Of a stretch of 64,000 nucleotides of DNA, positions 55,282 through 64,000 are shown piece by piece (position 1 is the stretch's first letter; every line of letters starts with the position of its first letter). Under the pieces are notes generated by a model. The model saw only the letters and a program-made list of their open reading frames with translations, did no database searches and was not told where the DNA came from. This DNA is from Loripinus fragilis. Lineage: Eukaryota > Mollusca > Bivalvia > Lucinida > Lucinidae. The position numbers and the translations under genes are program-made. The stretch lies in assembly GCA_964019695.1 (NCBI GenBank), contig OZ026522.1:14878687-14942686 (forward strand), read 5' to 3'.

Positions 55282-55506
55282 CTGTCCTGCCAGCCAAGAG
55301 TGACAGTGACGTATGTTTTGTTTATAATTGTTAAATAAAACATTAACTTGTACACATCACATGAGCTAACGTGAATCGATAGAGTACTTGTGTATTAATC
55401 CTATCCTATGGATAGGATTAATACACAAGTGATCTATCGATTCTTAGTCCCTAATAACTTTGTAAACAAAACATAACGTCACTCGCACTCTTGGCTGGCA
55501 GGACAG
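55282..55506. mobile_element. Family H MITE, copy 3 (TA target)
   Basis: The best preserved copy: CTGTCCTGCCAGCCAAGAGT faces ACTCTTGGCTGGCAGGACAG perfectly, and TA flanks both ends. Confidence 0.82.
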
Positions 55507-55514
55507 TAAGGTTA

Positions 55515-55865
55515 AATCCAGGATGTCCAGCACCAAAGACTAGCAGGAATATTTAAAATTCGCCTGTATGAAAGTAAAATAGAAGGCAGCAAAGGTCAGG
55601 AATCAATAAAATCAAGTACCACGCTTTATTTTGAGTCTGAGGCTGTATTCAAGTTTTATTACCTCAAGGCCAGGATGTCCAGCACCAAAGATTAGCAGGA
55701 ATATTTAAGCTTTGCCTGTATAAAGTAAGAAAGAAGGCAAAGATCAGGAATCATTCCAATCAAGTACTACACCTGACCCAGGACACAGTATGGGAAAGTG
55801 ACAAAAAGCACAAGAAAACATATACAAGGAGCTTATCAAATAAGTGACCACAAGGCTAGAAACAG
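55515..55865 (-). repeat. Tandemly duplicated segment with pseudo-LTR fragments
   Basis: The words CCAGGATGTCCAGCACCAAAG and TAGCAGGAATATTTAA occur at about 55521 and again at about 55672, each followed by a minus-strand pseudo-LTR start (AAAGGTCAGGAATCA, AAAGATCAGGAATCA). The first copy runs into a piece of the palindromic element seen at 13.1-13.4 kb (GCTTTATTTTGAGTCTGAG). It is a local duplication of about 150 bp. Confidence 0.6.
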
Positions 55866-56173
55866 ATATGACAGTATATAAAAGACAAACACAAATTAGC
55901 AGCTTTGCTTTCTCAAATTGAAAATCAAGTCGCTGATCAGATGTTGTTAATCTTTAAAGGGGTACAGCCACAGGTAATGTATCATCTATAAAATCAACTA
56001 GGTTTCAAAGAGCTATAATAGGCTAACTATCACAAAAATTAGTTGTAGAGCTATCACAGGTATTTTTTTTTAAAAAAAATGTATTTTTCAAAAAAAATGT
56101 TGAATCATCGCTGAACGTAGTGGAAAATCTTTTTTGCTGTGCAATTACACTCTTTTTTTCATTGCTTTTTCAG

Positions 56174-56365
56174 ATGGTATATTGTTCTGTGTGTATCTCT
56201 ATAAGTCCTGGTGGAGCTGAGGTGTTTGTTGTGATAAGTAAACCCAGAGTTGAAGAACATTCTATTGGGACCATAGATACCACTCTTCAATCATCTATGG
56301 AGGATGACTTCCAGCTCCAGATTCCACAAGGATCTTTTGGGGAGGATACAACAGTCTTATTAAAG
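56174..56365 (+). CDS. Coding exon 10, ZU5-like domain, first half
   Basis: It is 192 bp, phase 0, residues 322-385, with acceptor TGCTTTTTCAG and donor GTATGA. Its C-terminal part, FQLQIPQGSFGEDTTVLLK, is the hallmark opening of ZU5 domains (a beta strand, then I-P-x-G-x-x-x-E-D-T). The earlier part ends a preceding beta domain (EVFVVISKPRVEE). Confidence 0.9.
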
Positions 56366-56865
56366 GTATGATTTTTTTGCATTTATATTCTTATAACTTG
56401 TAACAACTTAATCTATTGATACCACTTTAATTCCCCCCTCCCACAAACATAAAGTAACTAATTATTTACAATTAGCTATAAATCAACTAGTCATACTTGA
56501 AAAGTAATAGACAAACATTTTTAGGTGAATAATTTTCTTCTTTTATTGCCCTCATTTGGGTATTGATTAAACACCAGACGTATATGGTAAAATATCCTAT
56601 GCAACGCGACAACAGATGGAAAACAGATGCATCAACCACCCTAGGTAATTTGCTGTCTCTTTCCGCAAATGCATTATACAAATAGCTTTCTAATAAGGTT
56701 ATAGCATGCATAGGGTTAAATCGACATAATCGACAAGTTTTACACCAACTACGGATATTGTATAAACATTATGTATCCTTGGTCTGGTGTGGTGCTTATT
56801 TGTATCAGTTCCTGATCTTTACCCTCTTTCTTACTTTTATATTAGTTGCTGAGGGGAATACCACT

Positions 56866-57065
56866 AAAAGTAGGCCAACATCACCCCACCAGCCAAACGT
56901 CATTTAAATGGCATTTTGCTTGCAGGCCGATTATGTCCCAACTTTGAATGCTGACTTGGTAGCTTTGTGATTTTGATGGGATTTGGACCAGTATTGCTAA
57001 GGAACTCTATAACTTTGTGATTTCACTAGGGGTGGTCAGGATCTCCTGTCCTCCCTCTTATAAGA
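56866..57065 (+). repeat. Family B repeat, copy 4
   Basis: The palindrome around CGTCATTTAAATGGCATTTT, then TTGAATGCTGACTTGGTAGC and a decayed GGATCTCCTGTCCTCCCTCT end. It lies 80 bp before exon 11. Confidence 0.6.
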
Positions 57066-57145
57066 GCTGCCTGATATGGGTCTGCTATTTTTGCAAAAGT
57101 GGTAAAAGGAAAGGGTTAATATAAATCTCTTATGTTTGCATTCAG

Positions 57146-57432
57146 ATATATGACACAATTGACTGTGCTGACCCATCAATGCAAAAAACCAAAGCTGACC
57201 GAGTCAGACAACTTTTGACAGATATTTATGCGGTAGACATAATGGGAGAACAGCCTTCCAATGATATTAGAGTACAGTTTCCTCTGGCTACTGATGTTGA
57301 AGACGACAGTGATATAGTTATAGTTGCTGCAGACGAGAACAACCTTGTGGATGAAACCTGTCTCGAAGTGATACCATCTAAACCAGAGAGAAAAGGAAAC
57401 ACGTTGTCTTTTGATGTTTCACACTTTAGCAT
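57146..57432 (+). CDS. Coding exon 11, ZU5-like domain, second half
   Basis: It is 287 bp, 95 codons plus AT of an isoleucine codon, residues 386-480, with acceptor TGCATTCAG. It ends in FDVSHFS, the conserved end strand of ZU5 domains. The donor GTACGT at 57,433 is strong and puts exon 12 in frame, giving HFSIHVAV. If this donor is skipped, the frame stays open for 26 more codons and ends at TGA 57,509-57,511 (see the separate entry). Confidence 0.88.
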
Positions 57433-57518
57433 GTACGTCATTGCATATGCCTTTTTCGTTTTGGCCTTGCTGAAGATTTTTTCATGTTGTTGGCCACCAA
57501 ATGAAAATTGAGAATAAA
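57431..57518 (+). other. Possible alternative terminal exon end with a hydrophobic tail and AATAAA
   Basis: Reading through the exon 11 donor adds MYVIAYAFFVLALLKIF, then SCCWPPNEN and a stop at 57,509-57,511. The first 17 residues could span a membrane. AATAAA lies at 57,513-57,518, two bases after the stop. Intron retention with intronic polyadenylation would give a tail-anchored protein of about 506 residues without the UPA domain. The sequence features are directly visible. Actual use is inference, and AATAAA is frequent by chance in AT-rich DNA. Confidence 0.35.
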
Positions 57519-58084
57519 GAAATATCGAACTTAATTGTTTCACTTTTCAGATAGCACCTTTTTTGTTTGCAAGCAATTAAATTAAGTCAGGGTTTCTTGC
57601 TTCGAGTCCCATATGATGGCAAAGCCTTGGCTTCCTGGCCTCCACCTGGCTACCATTCTGAATTAACAAGCAAATGAAATCTTTGTAGACAATCATATGC
57701 ACATGTGCATGCTTGCCATAGCCAACATTGTTAAACTGCCCGACTAAATGTTTGGCCATTTAATGTACAAGAAATGGTAGTAGCATACACTGAATGAAAA
57801 GATGGTGGGTTCTGGAGAGTTTTCTATCTTTAACTCTAGTTGGCATGTTATTTAAAGATCAAAACGTTAATGACGGAACATGTTAGACAATGTATGATGG
57901 GGGAAAAAGACAATTGAAGCTCTTGCTTAAATTAGCTAAAATAAGGTGCTACAAAAATGTTGTATCTGTTCTATTTGCAAGGATTAAAACAAATCCTTAT
58001 TATAGATATGCATCTTAGTAGAAATTTCTACCTACGACCCCCCTTAAAACACAAAATAGGCATTTCCATACTAATTTTATCAAC
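57519..58084. other. Intron DNA, nothing recognised
   Basis: No exon-like or repeat signal, apart from the start of AACGTT-rich sequence at its end. Confidence 0.3.
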
Positions 58085-58500
58085 ATCCCAGATAACAAAA
58101 TAACGTTGTAGATACGTTGAGGAAACGTTTTGTTTATGTCAGGGAAACGTTCGATTTTAACGTTTACGAACCCTTTTTTGCAATGAAATTTTTGGTTCCT
58201 AAACCTTTTTTTTGAGAAACGTTTCAAAATAGCACAGCATTGTGGAAACGTTGAGAAAACGTTTTGTTTACGTTAGGGGAATGTTTGATTTTAATGTTTA
58301 AGAACCCTATTTTTGCAATCAAATTTTTGGGTTCCTTCACGTTTTTGACAAACATTTCGAAATAGCGTTGTCGAAACGTTGGAGAAACGTTTTGTTGACG
58401 TTAGGGGAACGTTTGATTTTAACGTTTAACAACCAAATTTTTAGCAATCAAATTTTTGGTGGCTTAAATGTTTTAGACAAACGTTTTAAAAAAGCTTTCT
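58085..58500 (+). repeat. AACGTT-rich tandem repeat, three units of about 120 bp
   Basis: The unit words are GAAACGTTTTGTTTACGTTA, GGGGAACGTTTGATTTTAAC and CAATCAAATTTTTGGTTCC. Units begin near 58115, 58240 and 58370. Confidence 0.75.
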
Positions 58501-59270
58501 GAAACATCAATCTTCGTGTAGTTTTAAGATTTTTAATTTCCTCTTATTGTGATTCTGATGGTTGTTGTTTTTAAAGTGTCTCAAGCTGCAATTCATAACT
58601 TAGGCACAGGATCTGCTAGTACATGTAACTGCAAGTATTTATCATGCACTATTTATGTTATGCCACAAAAATATGTGAAATCGCAAAAACTTAAGTTTTG
58701 GGTTAGTACCATGCATTTATTTGAAGCAAGCAGTAAAACAGCATTTCAACATACTGTTAACTATTGTTATCATGCATTCCGAAGCAAAACATATAAAAAA
58801 TGACCAAATAATACCTGAAGAAGTGTTTTTTTGTAATCACATGTTTGCCACTTAATAAACTACCTGCATTTTCTTATTAGATATGTTTTGTTCAGTTAGA
58901 TGAGCATTTATTTAAAAAATAAATAAAATGAAAACATTAAGCTAATACAGTAATTTAAAAGCAATGCCTTTGTTTGAAATAGCTACTTGGTTGTGATAAA
59001 CGTTGATAAAAATTTACCGGTAATTATCTACATATATAAATAGAATGTGATTAAAATATCATATTAGAATGTGATTATTTTTCAGCAAAAACTTTTGTAG
59101 CTGGTAATTGGCAGTAACCAGTACCTATGTGAAACGTTTATATAACGTTTCTAAAATGTTACGTTTAAACACACCTATGAGAAACGTTTATATAACGTTT
59201 CTCAATGGTTACGTTTAAACAAGTCTTCATACAACCAAACACAAACGTTTCAGAATCATTTGCTGTTACC
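58500..59270 (+). repeat. Body and right end of the AACGTT element
   Basis: GATTCTGATGGTTGTTGTTT, GTGTCTCAAGCTGCAATTCA, then two GAAACGTTTATATAACGTTT units at 59130-59220. The same order recurs at 61430-62665, so both are copies of one larger element. Confidence 0.65.
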
Positions 59271-59337
59271 TTGGATGTATGCAAAAGTCACGCAAAATAA
59301 ACAGATTAATATAAAAAAGTATTTACCATTATTTCAG

Positions 59338-59503
59338 ACATGTTGCAGTGTCCATGCGCATGATGACAGCAAGTCCAAGGTCAGTGTTCAATCAGATCAT
59401 ATCGTCACGTGAAAGGAAGCGACCAGCTGTGTTCTTTGTCATGATACTGGAGCAGGGACCTTGCAAGAATATTGCTGTAGTGGAATGCGTTCTGGCAGAC
59501 AAT
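59338..59503 (+). CDS. Coding exon 12, ZU5 end and start of UPA-like domain
   Basis: It is 166 bp, one base completing isoleucine 481 plus 55 codons, residues 482-536, leaving in phase 0. The acceptor is TTATTTCAG. The donor GTAAAA is weak. The sequence HVAVSMRMM closes ZU5. FFVMILEQ and IAVVECVLADN resemble the first strands of a UPA domain. A decayed family C MITE begins only about 25 bp after the donor. Confidence 0.82.
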
Positions 59504-59524
59504 GTAAAAATATACTATTGCAAA

Positions 59525-59757
59525 GATATTTCACCTATAATTTGCAGCAGACAACATTGTGTTTTTTTTAACAATAGCATACAAGACTTGATTATTCATG
59601 TGGATTGTACGCTAGCAGACGATTCACATATTTTATTTGTCTGCTAGTAGACGATTCTCATGTAATATAATGCCTTATTTTTAAAAAAAATATATAAGAA
59701 AGATGTCACAAAATTTGCCGTCTGCTGCAGTCATGTTTGGCGTTTGAAGGGTTTACT
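59525..59757. mobile_element. Family C MITE, copy 3, decayed
   Basis: TTGCAGCAGACAAC at the left, the palindrome TTGTCTGCTAGTAGACGATT then CTCATG in the middle, and GTCTGCTGCAGTCATGTTTG then GCGTTTGAAGGGTTTA at the right. The left TTAACCC end is lost. Confidence 0.65.
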
Positions 59758-60496
59758 TTAAATCGTTGGTCTTAACTTACATGTGCTTCTTACTACTTCT
59801 AACATTACTTTGCATACAGTTTGGTTTATACATGGACTAGCCATTTATAAGATAAAAAGGATATGCCATCGTGTTCTTTTTTTAATTATATATGCAAGTT
59901 TCAGCATTTGGCCAATTTTCTGAACATCAGAAACAATACCACTAGTCCTAAATATCAGACAAAAAGTTGTAATCTTCAGCCACCTTCATTCTTTTATTTT
60001 ATTTTTGCTCACAGCATTAAACTTTCTAGAAAATTTAAACAAACTTTTTGCTGTCCCAGGCTGTGATAAGCTATGTTTCGACAAGTCCTCGAAAATAGGA
60101 TATTTTAGTGTAAATCTGACATTGAAAACATCAATCATTTTTTATTTCATGGATTATCATTAAACCTTTTTGAAAAAAAAACAACAGCAAAAACAAAAAA
60201 AAAAAAAAAAAAAAAAACATACAGGGTCATCGAACTAATGATCTTTCAGGAGGGTCAAATTTAAACCCATCTCGTAGCTTTCAAGCAGAATTCTATATAA
60301 AAAGCTAAGATGAGGAGTGACCATTTATGTCATTTGGATAGTTCCACTTTACTAGTATAAAGTTATTTGATATTGGGATGCTAAAAAGAAAGATAACACA
60401 CATTGGAAAACAGATGCCCATTCTGGAATCAACTTAGGTCCACTGATCCCATTGTCTGATACACTAACCACTTAACTACGACATTAAGTCAGATAC
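59758..60496. other. Intron DNA with a poly-A run
   Basis: Poly-A at about 60198-60217. No gene. The 67-codon frame at 59863 is AT-driven. Confidence 0.3.
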
Positions 60497-60858
60497 ATAG
60501 AGAATACTAGGTGAGTGTCTTTGATATCAAGTTTACCAGGCAAGGCTTTGAGAACGCTTGTTGACATCGCGAGGCTTGCCGAGCGATTCAACATGCGTTC
60601 TCAAAGCCGAGCCTGGTAAACTTGATATCAAAAGACGCGAGCCTGGTATTTTTTTATCAGTTTACCCATTGTTGAACACTCTTCAAACTAGCGATTATGA
60701 CGTAATTTTTCATTTTTGTGTTGAGTAAGCGTCATAAGCGACGTCATTCAAAAAGTGCAACGTCATCATGACCTGATAAAGGTATCATGCAGTGAGATAG
60801 GAAACGTTTATTAGGTTATGTTGAAATAATTTAGTTAATATTAGGGGTGACTGATTAA
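60497..60858 (+). mobile_element. Family J foldback element, copy 2
   Basis: Also 362 bp and about 95% like copy 1 by eye, in the intron after exon 12. Both copies are preceded by GATAC. Confidence 0.85.
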
Positions 60859-61067
60859 GATTGCGATAGTGTCACATAGAAGATATAATACGAGTATTGT
60901 CACTTTTGTTTGCAGTCAAATGAAAACATGGCAATTACGCACATCTCATGATTTCGCCTGATTAATCCATATTATATCTTAAAGTAACAAGATGATTAGT
61001 TCAAGTAAAAAAAACATGCGAGCTAAACATTTTTGTGTTTTAACAACAACAACAGAATCGAGGGCGA

Positions 61068-61400
61068 AGATTTGACACCAGTAAAATGCATTTAACCCCT
61101 TGATGGCTTAGGCTGCTGTCCATTAAAAGGCAGTGGTTCTGTTGGTGTTGATTCATGTTTTGGTGCTCCCATTAACGGGTTCTGTGTTTGTTCCATGTTT
61201 TGTTGTGCAGTCCTTTGTGCCATTTCTAGTTTTGCAATTATCTCCATGGGGGGAGAGAGAGAGAGAGAGGATTGGATGCTTTACTTTGCCTTACTGGTCT
61301 CTTGTGGCTGTTATTGTTCTGTGGTTCTTTCTGGCGATGCTGTTGGTTGGTCTGCAGTATGTGATTGTTATATTTCCTTTCTACACTCACTTACTTTTTT
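61068..61400. repeat. Family E repeat, reverse direction
   Basis: GACACCAGTAAAATGCATTT, then GGCAGTGGTTCTGTTGGTGT and ATTCATGTTTTGGTGCTCCC. A GA run lies at 61254-61268. Open frames here (up to 91 codons) are hydrophobic in all family members and probably meaningless. Confidence 0.6.
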
Positions 61401-61424
61401 ATCAATAGATATTTTCCCAGGTAG

Positions 61425-62665
61425 TACAATAATGTTGTTGAAACGTTGAGTAACTGTTTTGTTTACACTAGAGGAAAAGTTGATTTAAACGTTAAGGAAT
61501 CCTATTTTTCCAATCAAATTTTTGGGACCCAAAATGTTTTTGACAAACGTTTTGAAAAAAAAACCTTTATGAAACCTTTTGGAAACCTCCAACCTTCAAA
61601 TAGGATTAGGATAGCATTTCAATTTCTTAGAATTGTGATTCTGATGTTTGTTGTTTTTAAAGTGTCTCAAACTGCAATTCATAACTACAGCACCAGATCT
61701 GCTAGTTTCTGCGAGTATTTATCACGTGTACACTATTTATGTAATGCCACGAAAATACTTCTACTTCTACGTCTACTTCTGTACTGCCCAGGGCACGAAG
61801 TATCATGGGTAAGTGACATCAGCAAAATGTTTAAAATCATCCTATATACAGGTTAAAAACATTACGCTGCTGTGAGTTCTAAATATATGACAATCACAAA
61901 AAAACTAAACTTTTGGGTTTGTACCATGCATTTATTTGAAGTAAACAGTGAAACGACATAACAAACATACTTCTAACTATTGTTATCATGCATTTTGAAG
62001 GATAAACTGTAAAAAACCAATATTACCTGATGAAGTTTTTATTCAAGTTTCTTTGTTTGGAATCACAATGTTTGGCACTCAGTAAATACCTGTATTTATT
62101 TACCAGTAGTAATCTACATATTATTTATTAGAATTTGATTTTTTAGTAAACCTTTTTGTGACTGTTCCTTTGCAGAAACCAGTATATATGTGAAACGTTT
62201 ATATAGAGGATCTAACATGAGTGCTCATGTTTTATTGAATTTTTTAAACGAGTTGGGGAAAAGAGATAAAATGCGAGGCTTGCCGAGCATTTTATCTCTT
62301 TTTCGCAACGAGTTTAATAAATTCAATAATACAAGAGCACGAATGTTAGATTCTATTTATCATATGACATTAAGATATCTTTGAAGTTTCATCGTTATGA
62401 TGTTGTCATCATGAATGCAACTTTTTTATGGACGTCATAACGTTTTCCGTAAATCGATAAACCACTAGTGGTTTACAGATTTTATTGCATGGCGTTATTT
62501 CACTCCCAGACGCGACGTCATATGATAAATAATTTTTCTAAAGGTTAAATTTAAACAAACCAATGTGCAAGTAATCGATTATTTATAACGTTTCTAAATG
62601 GCTACGTTTAAACAAACCTTTATTCAACAAACACAAACGTTTCAGAAACGTTTCCTGTTACCTGG
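61425..62665 (+). repeat. AACGTT element, second copy, interrupted by family A
   Basis: It has one tandem unit (61430-61600), then GATTCTGATGTTTGTTGTTT, AGTGTCTCAAACTGCAATTC and the right end AACGTTTCAGAAACGTTTCC. Family A copy 6 sits at 62202-62529. Confidence 0.65.
62202..62529 (+). mobile_element. Family A foldback element, copy 6, inside an AACGTT repeat
   Basis: Full length. The paralogous unfilled site at about 59130 (GTGAAACGTTTATATAACG) shows the junctions: the insertion is between GTTTATA and TA(A), leaving at most a TA duplication. Confidence 0.85.
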
Positions 62666-63004
62666 GTTGGACACTTTTTATTTATAAAAAATGTCAGAAT
62701 GTTGATCTCCTATTCCCAAGGCTGGAATGGTGTTCATGGGAATAAGCTGTATATATCCTGGGATAGAAAATCTTATCTTACCCATGCTACTTACCCAGGA
62801 CGTCAAGTAACGTCATCATGTGAAAGTGCATCTTAGCCTTTACAGGGACTTCTGGAAGCTTATATTAGAATAGATAAATAAATAGACGAATAAAACCTCA
62901 TGATACCAAACAGCGATCCTGGGGACAGATTTTTCTATCCTACCCTTGCAATCATGATATACTCTTATAGTTTTTCTTGTAAGAAGATTTATTATATTTT
63001 CCAG
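62666..63004. other. Intron DNA before exon 13
   Basis: Nothing recognised except the branch and pyrimidine region before the AG at 63003-63004. Confidence 0.3.
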
Positions 63005-63195
63005 GTATATTCACGTCAGCGATATTGGTCAGCCCAGGGTTATGTCTGTCAAGATCCAATAGTGTCGCCAGCCTTCTTGATGCAGCCAGGAAGAGAATTC
63101 CGGATAATTTTTCAGGGAAATGTTACATCCACAAGAGCTGAAGACAAGCGGAAACTGACATTTGTCCCTAAACGACCAAGCTTCCAGCCATATAG
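63005..63195 (+). CDS. Coding exon 13, UPA-like domain
   Basis: It is 191 bp, entering in phase 0 and leaving with AG, residues 537-599, with acceptor TATTTTCCAG and donor GTATGT. The motifs YWSAQGYVC, PAFLMQPG and FRIIFQGNV follow the UPA pattern (aromatic strand, then a loaded beta hairpin ending in F-x-G-N). The gene must continue beyond 63,195. The remaining 0.8 kb shows no further exon that I can support. Confidence 0.88.
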
Positions 63196-64000
63196 GTATG
63201 TTAATATCAACTGCCTTGACAAGTCGTCAAATATGGAACAATTATTTCAACAACATATAACATGACTTGTAAAAACAACAAAATAAGCACAGTCTTATCT
63301 GAGTCATTTCATTTTTTGCTCAGTGTGTAACTTAAGCACAATCTTCCTTCATGTAGCCAGCTGACGAATTTTTTTTTTTTGGGATATAGAGTCCCTACTG
63401 ACAACCAAAAATCCACAGCTTAAGTGGTTTTGTGTTAGTTTTACTTTTTATTTTAAATATTTTAGATTATTTGATAGTGTCCAGCCATCTAGAGCAAAAT
63501 GGAGCCTAAGTTGTTATATCCTTGGTTATGGTAGCTGTTATGCAAAGTTAAGTCTCCTTTTAGTCTGCATATGTATTTTTGGGGCTAGTAAAAATAATGA
63601 TATAAAAAGAAGGAACCAAAACACTTAATCAAGCTGCTATGAAAATATTGTGTTTTATCAGTTACCACTTGTTATGATAGTGCATGCTTGTTTTATCTTA
63701 ATCTAATTATAAGAGAAACTCCAGACGCCCATCTAAGAGATCAGTTGTATTTTTAACATCAGTGTTACAGCTCAGTTTCTTATAGCTTGTAAAATGAATA
63801 TTAGGTATTAGAAGAAGCTATTCTCATTTAAGCAAGAACTAACCGATAACCAAAAACGGTAAAACATGGTGTCAGAAGTGGTTTCAGAAGTAAACAGCAG
63901 TGACTTAGCAGATAACTAACTTGGACATTTTCATGTGACATTTGCCAATATAGAAGTGAATTAACGTTTGAAAAATGGATAAATTGAATAAGTCACCAGA
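63196..64000. other. Intron DNA to the right edge
   Basis: No exon-like island with matching phase 2 was found. The next exon must lie outside. Confidence 0.35.

Larger units (their letters stand above)
14807..63195 (+). other. Gene model: ankyrin-repeat / ZU5 / UPA protein, 13 exons seen, 3' end outside window
   Basis: Exons at 14807-14842, 32246-32341, 35246-35344, 39170-39268, 41521-41619, 44068-44166, 48280-48371, 52562-52705, 54898-55096, 56174-56365, 57146-57432, 59338-59503 and 63005-63195 join in one frame to give 599 codons plus two bases. All acceptors are AG with pyrimidine-rich leads, and all donors are GT. Residues 1-12 are a basic start, 13-176 are ankyrin repeats, about 177-320 are linker, about 321-485 are ZU5-like and 486-599+ are UPA-like. 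ZU5-UPA modules in ankyrins, PIDD and UNC5 act as cytoplasmic assembly or autoinhibition modules and are often followed by a death domain. None is visible before the window ends. The domain content is seen in the sequence; the cellular role is inferred only. Introns reach 17.4 kb and are packed with transposons. An extra exon cannot be excluded, but phase continuity makes the model strong. Confidence 0.85.

Overview
The window looks like AT-rich eukaryotic genomic DNA from a bivalve mollusc (inferred from the repeat types: Penelope-like retroelements, tRNA-derived SINEs, and many short palindromic DNA elements). Genes have long introns and tiny exons. There is nothing prokaryotic, no CRISPR array and no intact rRNA or tRNA gene.

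One host gene can be supported, on the + strand. Thirteen short coding exons run from 14,807 to 63,195 and continue past the right edge. Every junction has an AG acceptor and a GT donor, and the phases agree throughout, giving 599 complete codons plus two bases. The predicted protein has a short basic N-terminus, about five ankyrin repeats (one 33-codon phase-0 exon per repeat for most of them), a linker, a ZU5-like domain with a conserved HFS segment, and the start of a UPA-like domain. By family this resembles ZU5-UPA scaffold and signalling proteins such as ankyrins, PIDD and UNC5. A C-terminal death domain beyond the window is a guess.

By region: 1-14,800 is upstream repeat-rich DNA. 14,807-32,246 is a 17-kb first coding intron. 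It holds an old satellite array, a 1,062-bp Tc1/mariner-type element with TA duplications, a Penelope-like element with pseudo-LTRs (21.2-25.4 kb), a molluscan tandem repeat (27.1-28.2 kb) and a second, inverted, 5'-truncated Penelope copy (28.9-31.9 kb). 32.2-48.4 kb carries the ankyrin exons, separated by minisatellites, MITEs and a 1.55-kb near-perfect palindrome. 48.4-63.2 kb carries the linker, ZU5 and UPA exons, with a broken jockey-like LINE, a tRNA-derived SINE and AACGTT-rich repeats. The last 0.8 kb is intron.

The strongest lead is the Penelope-like element. Its GIY-YIG endonuclease lies before the reverse transcriptase, as in the permuted Naiad group. In-frame TGA codons fall where cysteines are expected: two in the endonuclease zinc-finger region, and at a C-x-C linker motif where the two copies use TGA in reciprocal positions. 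This fits selenocysteine use, which has been reported for clam Naiads. Both copies are otherwise broken by frameshifts and TAA/TAG codons. Other leads are transposon ends that lie within 15-25 bp of splice acceptors, a possible alternative terminal exon with a membrane-spanning tail, and two foldback families that share the same hairpin loop and similar ends.
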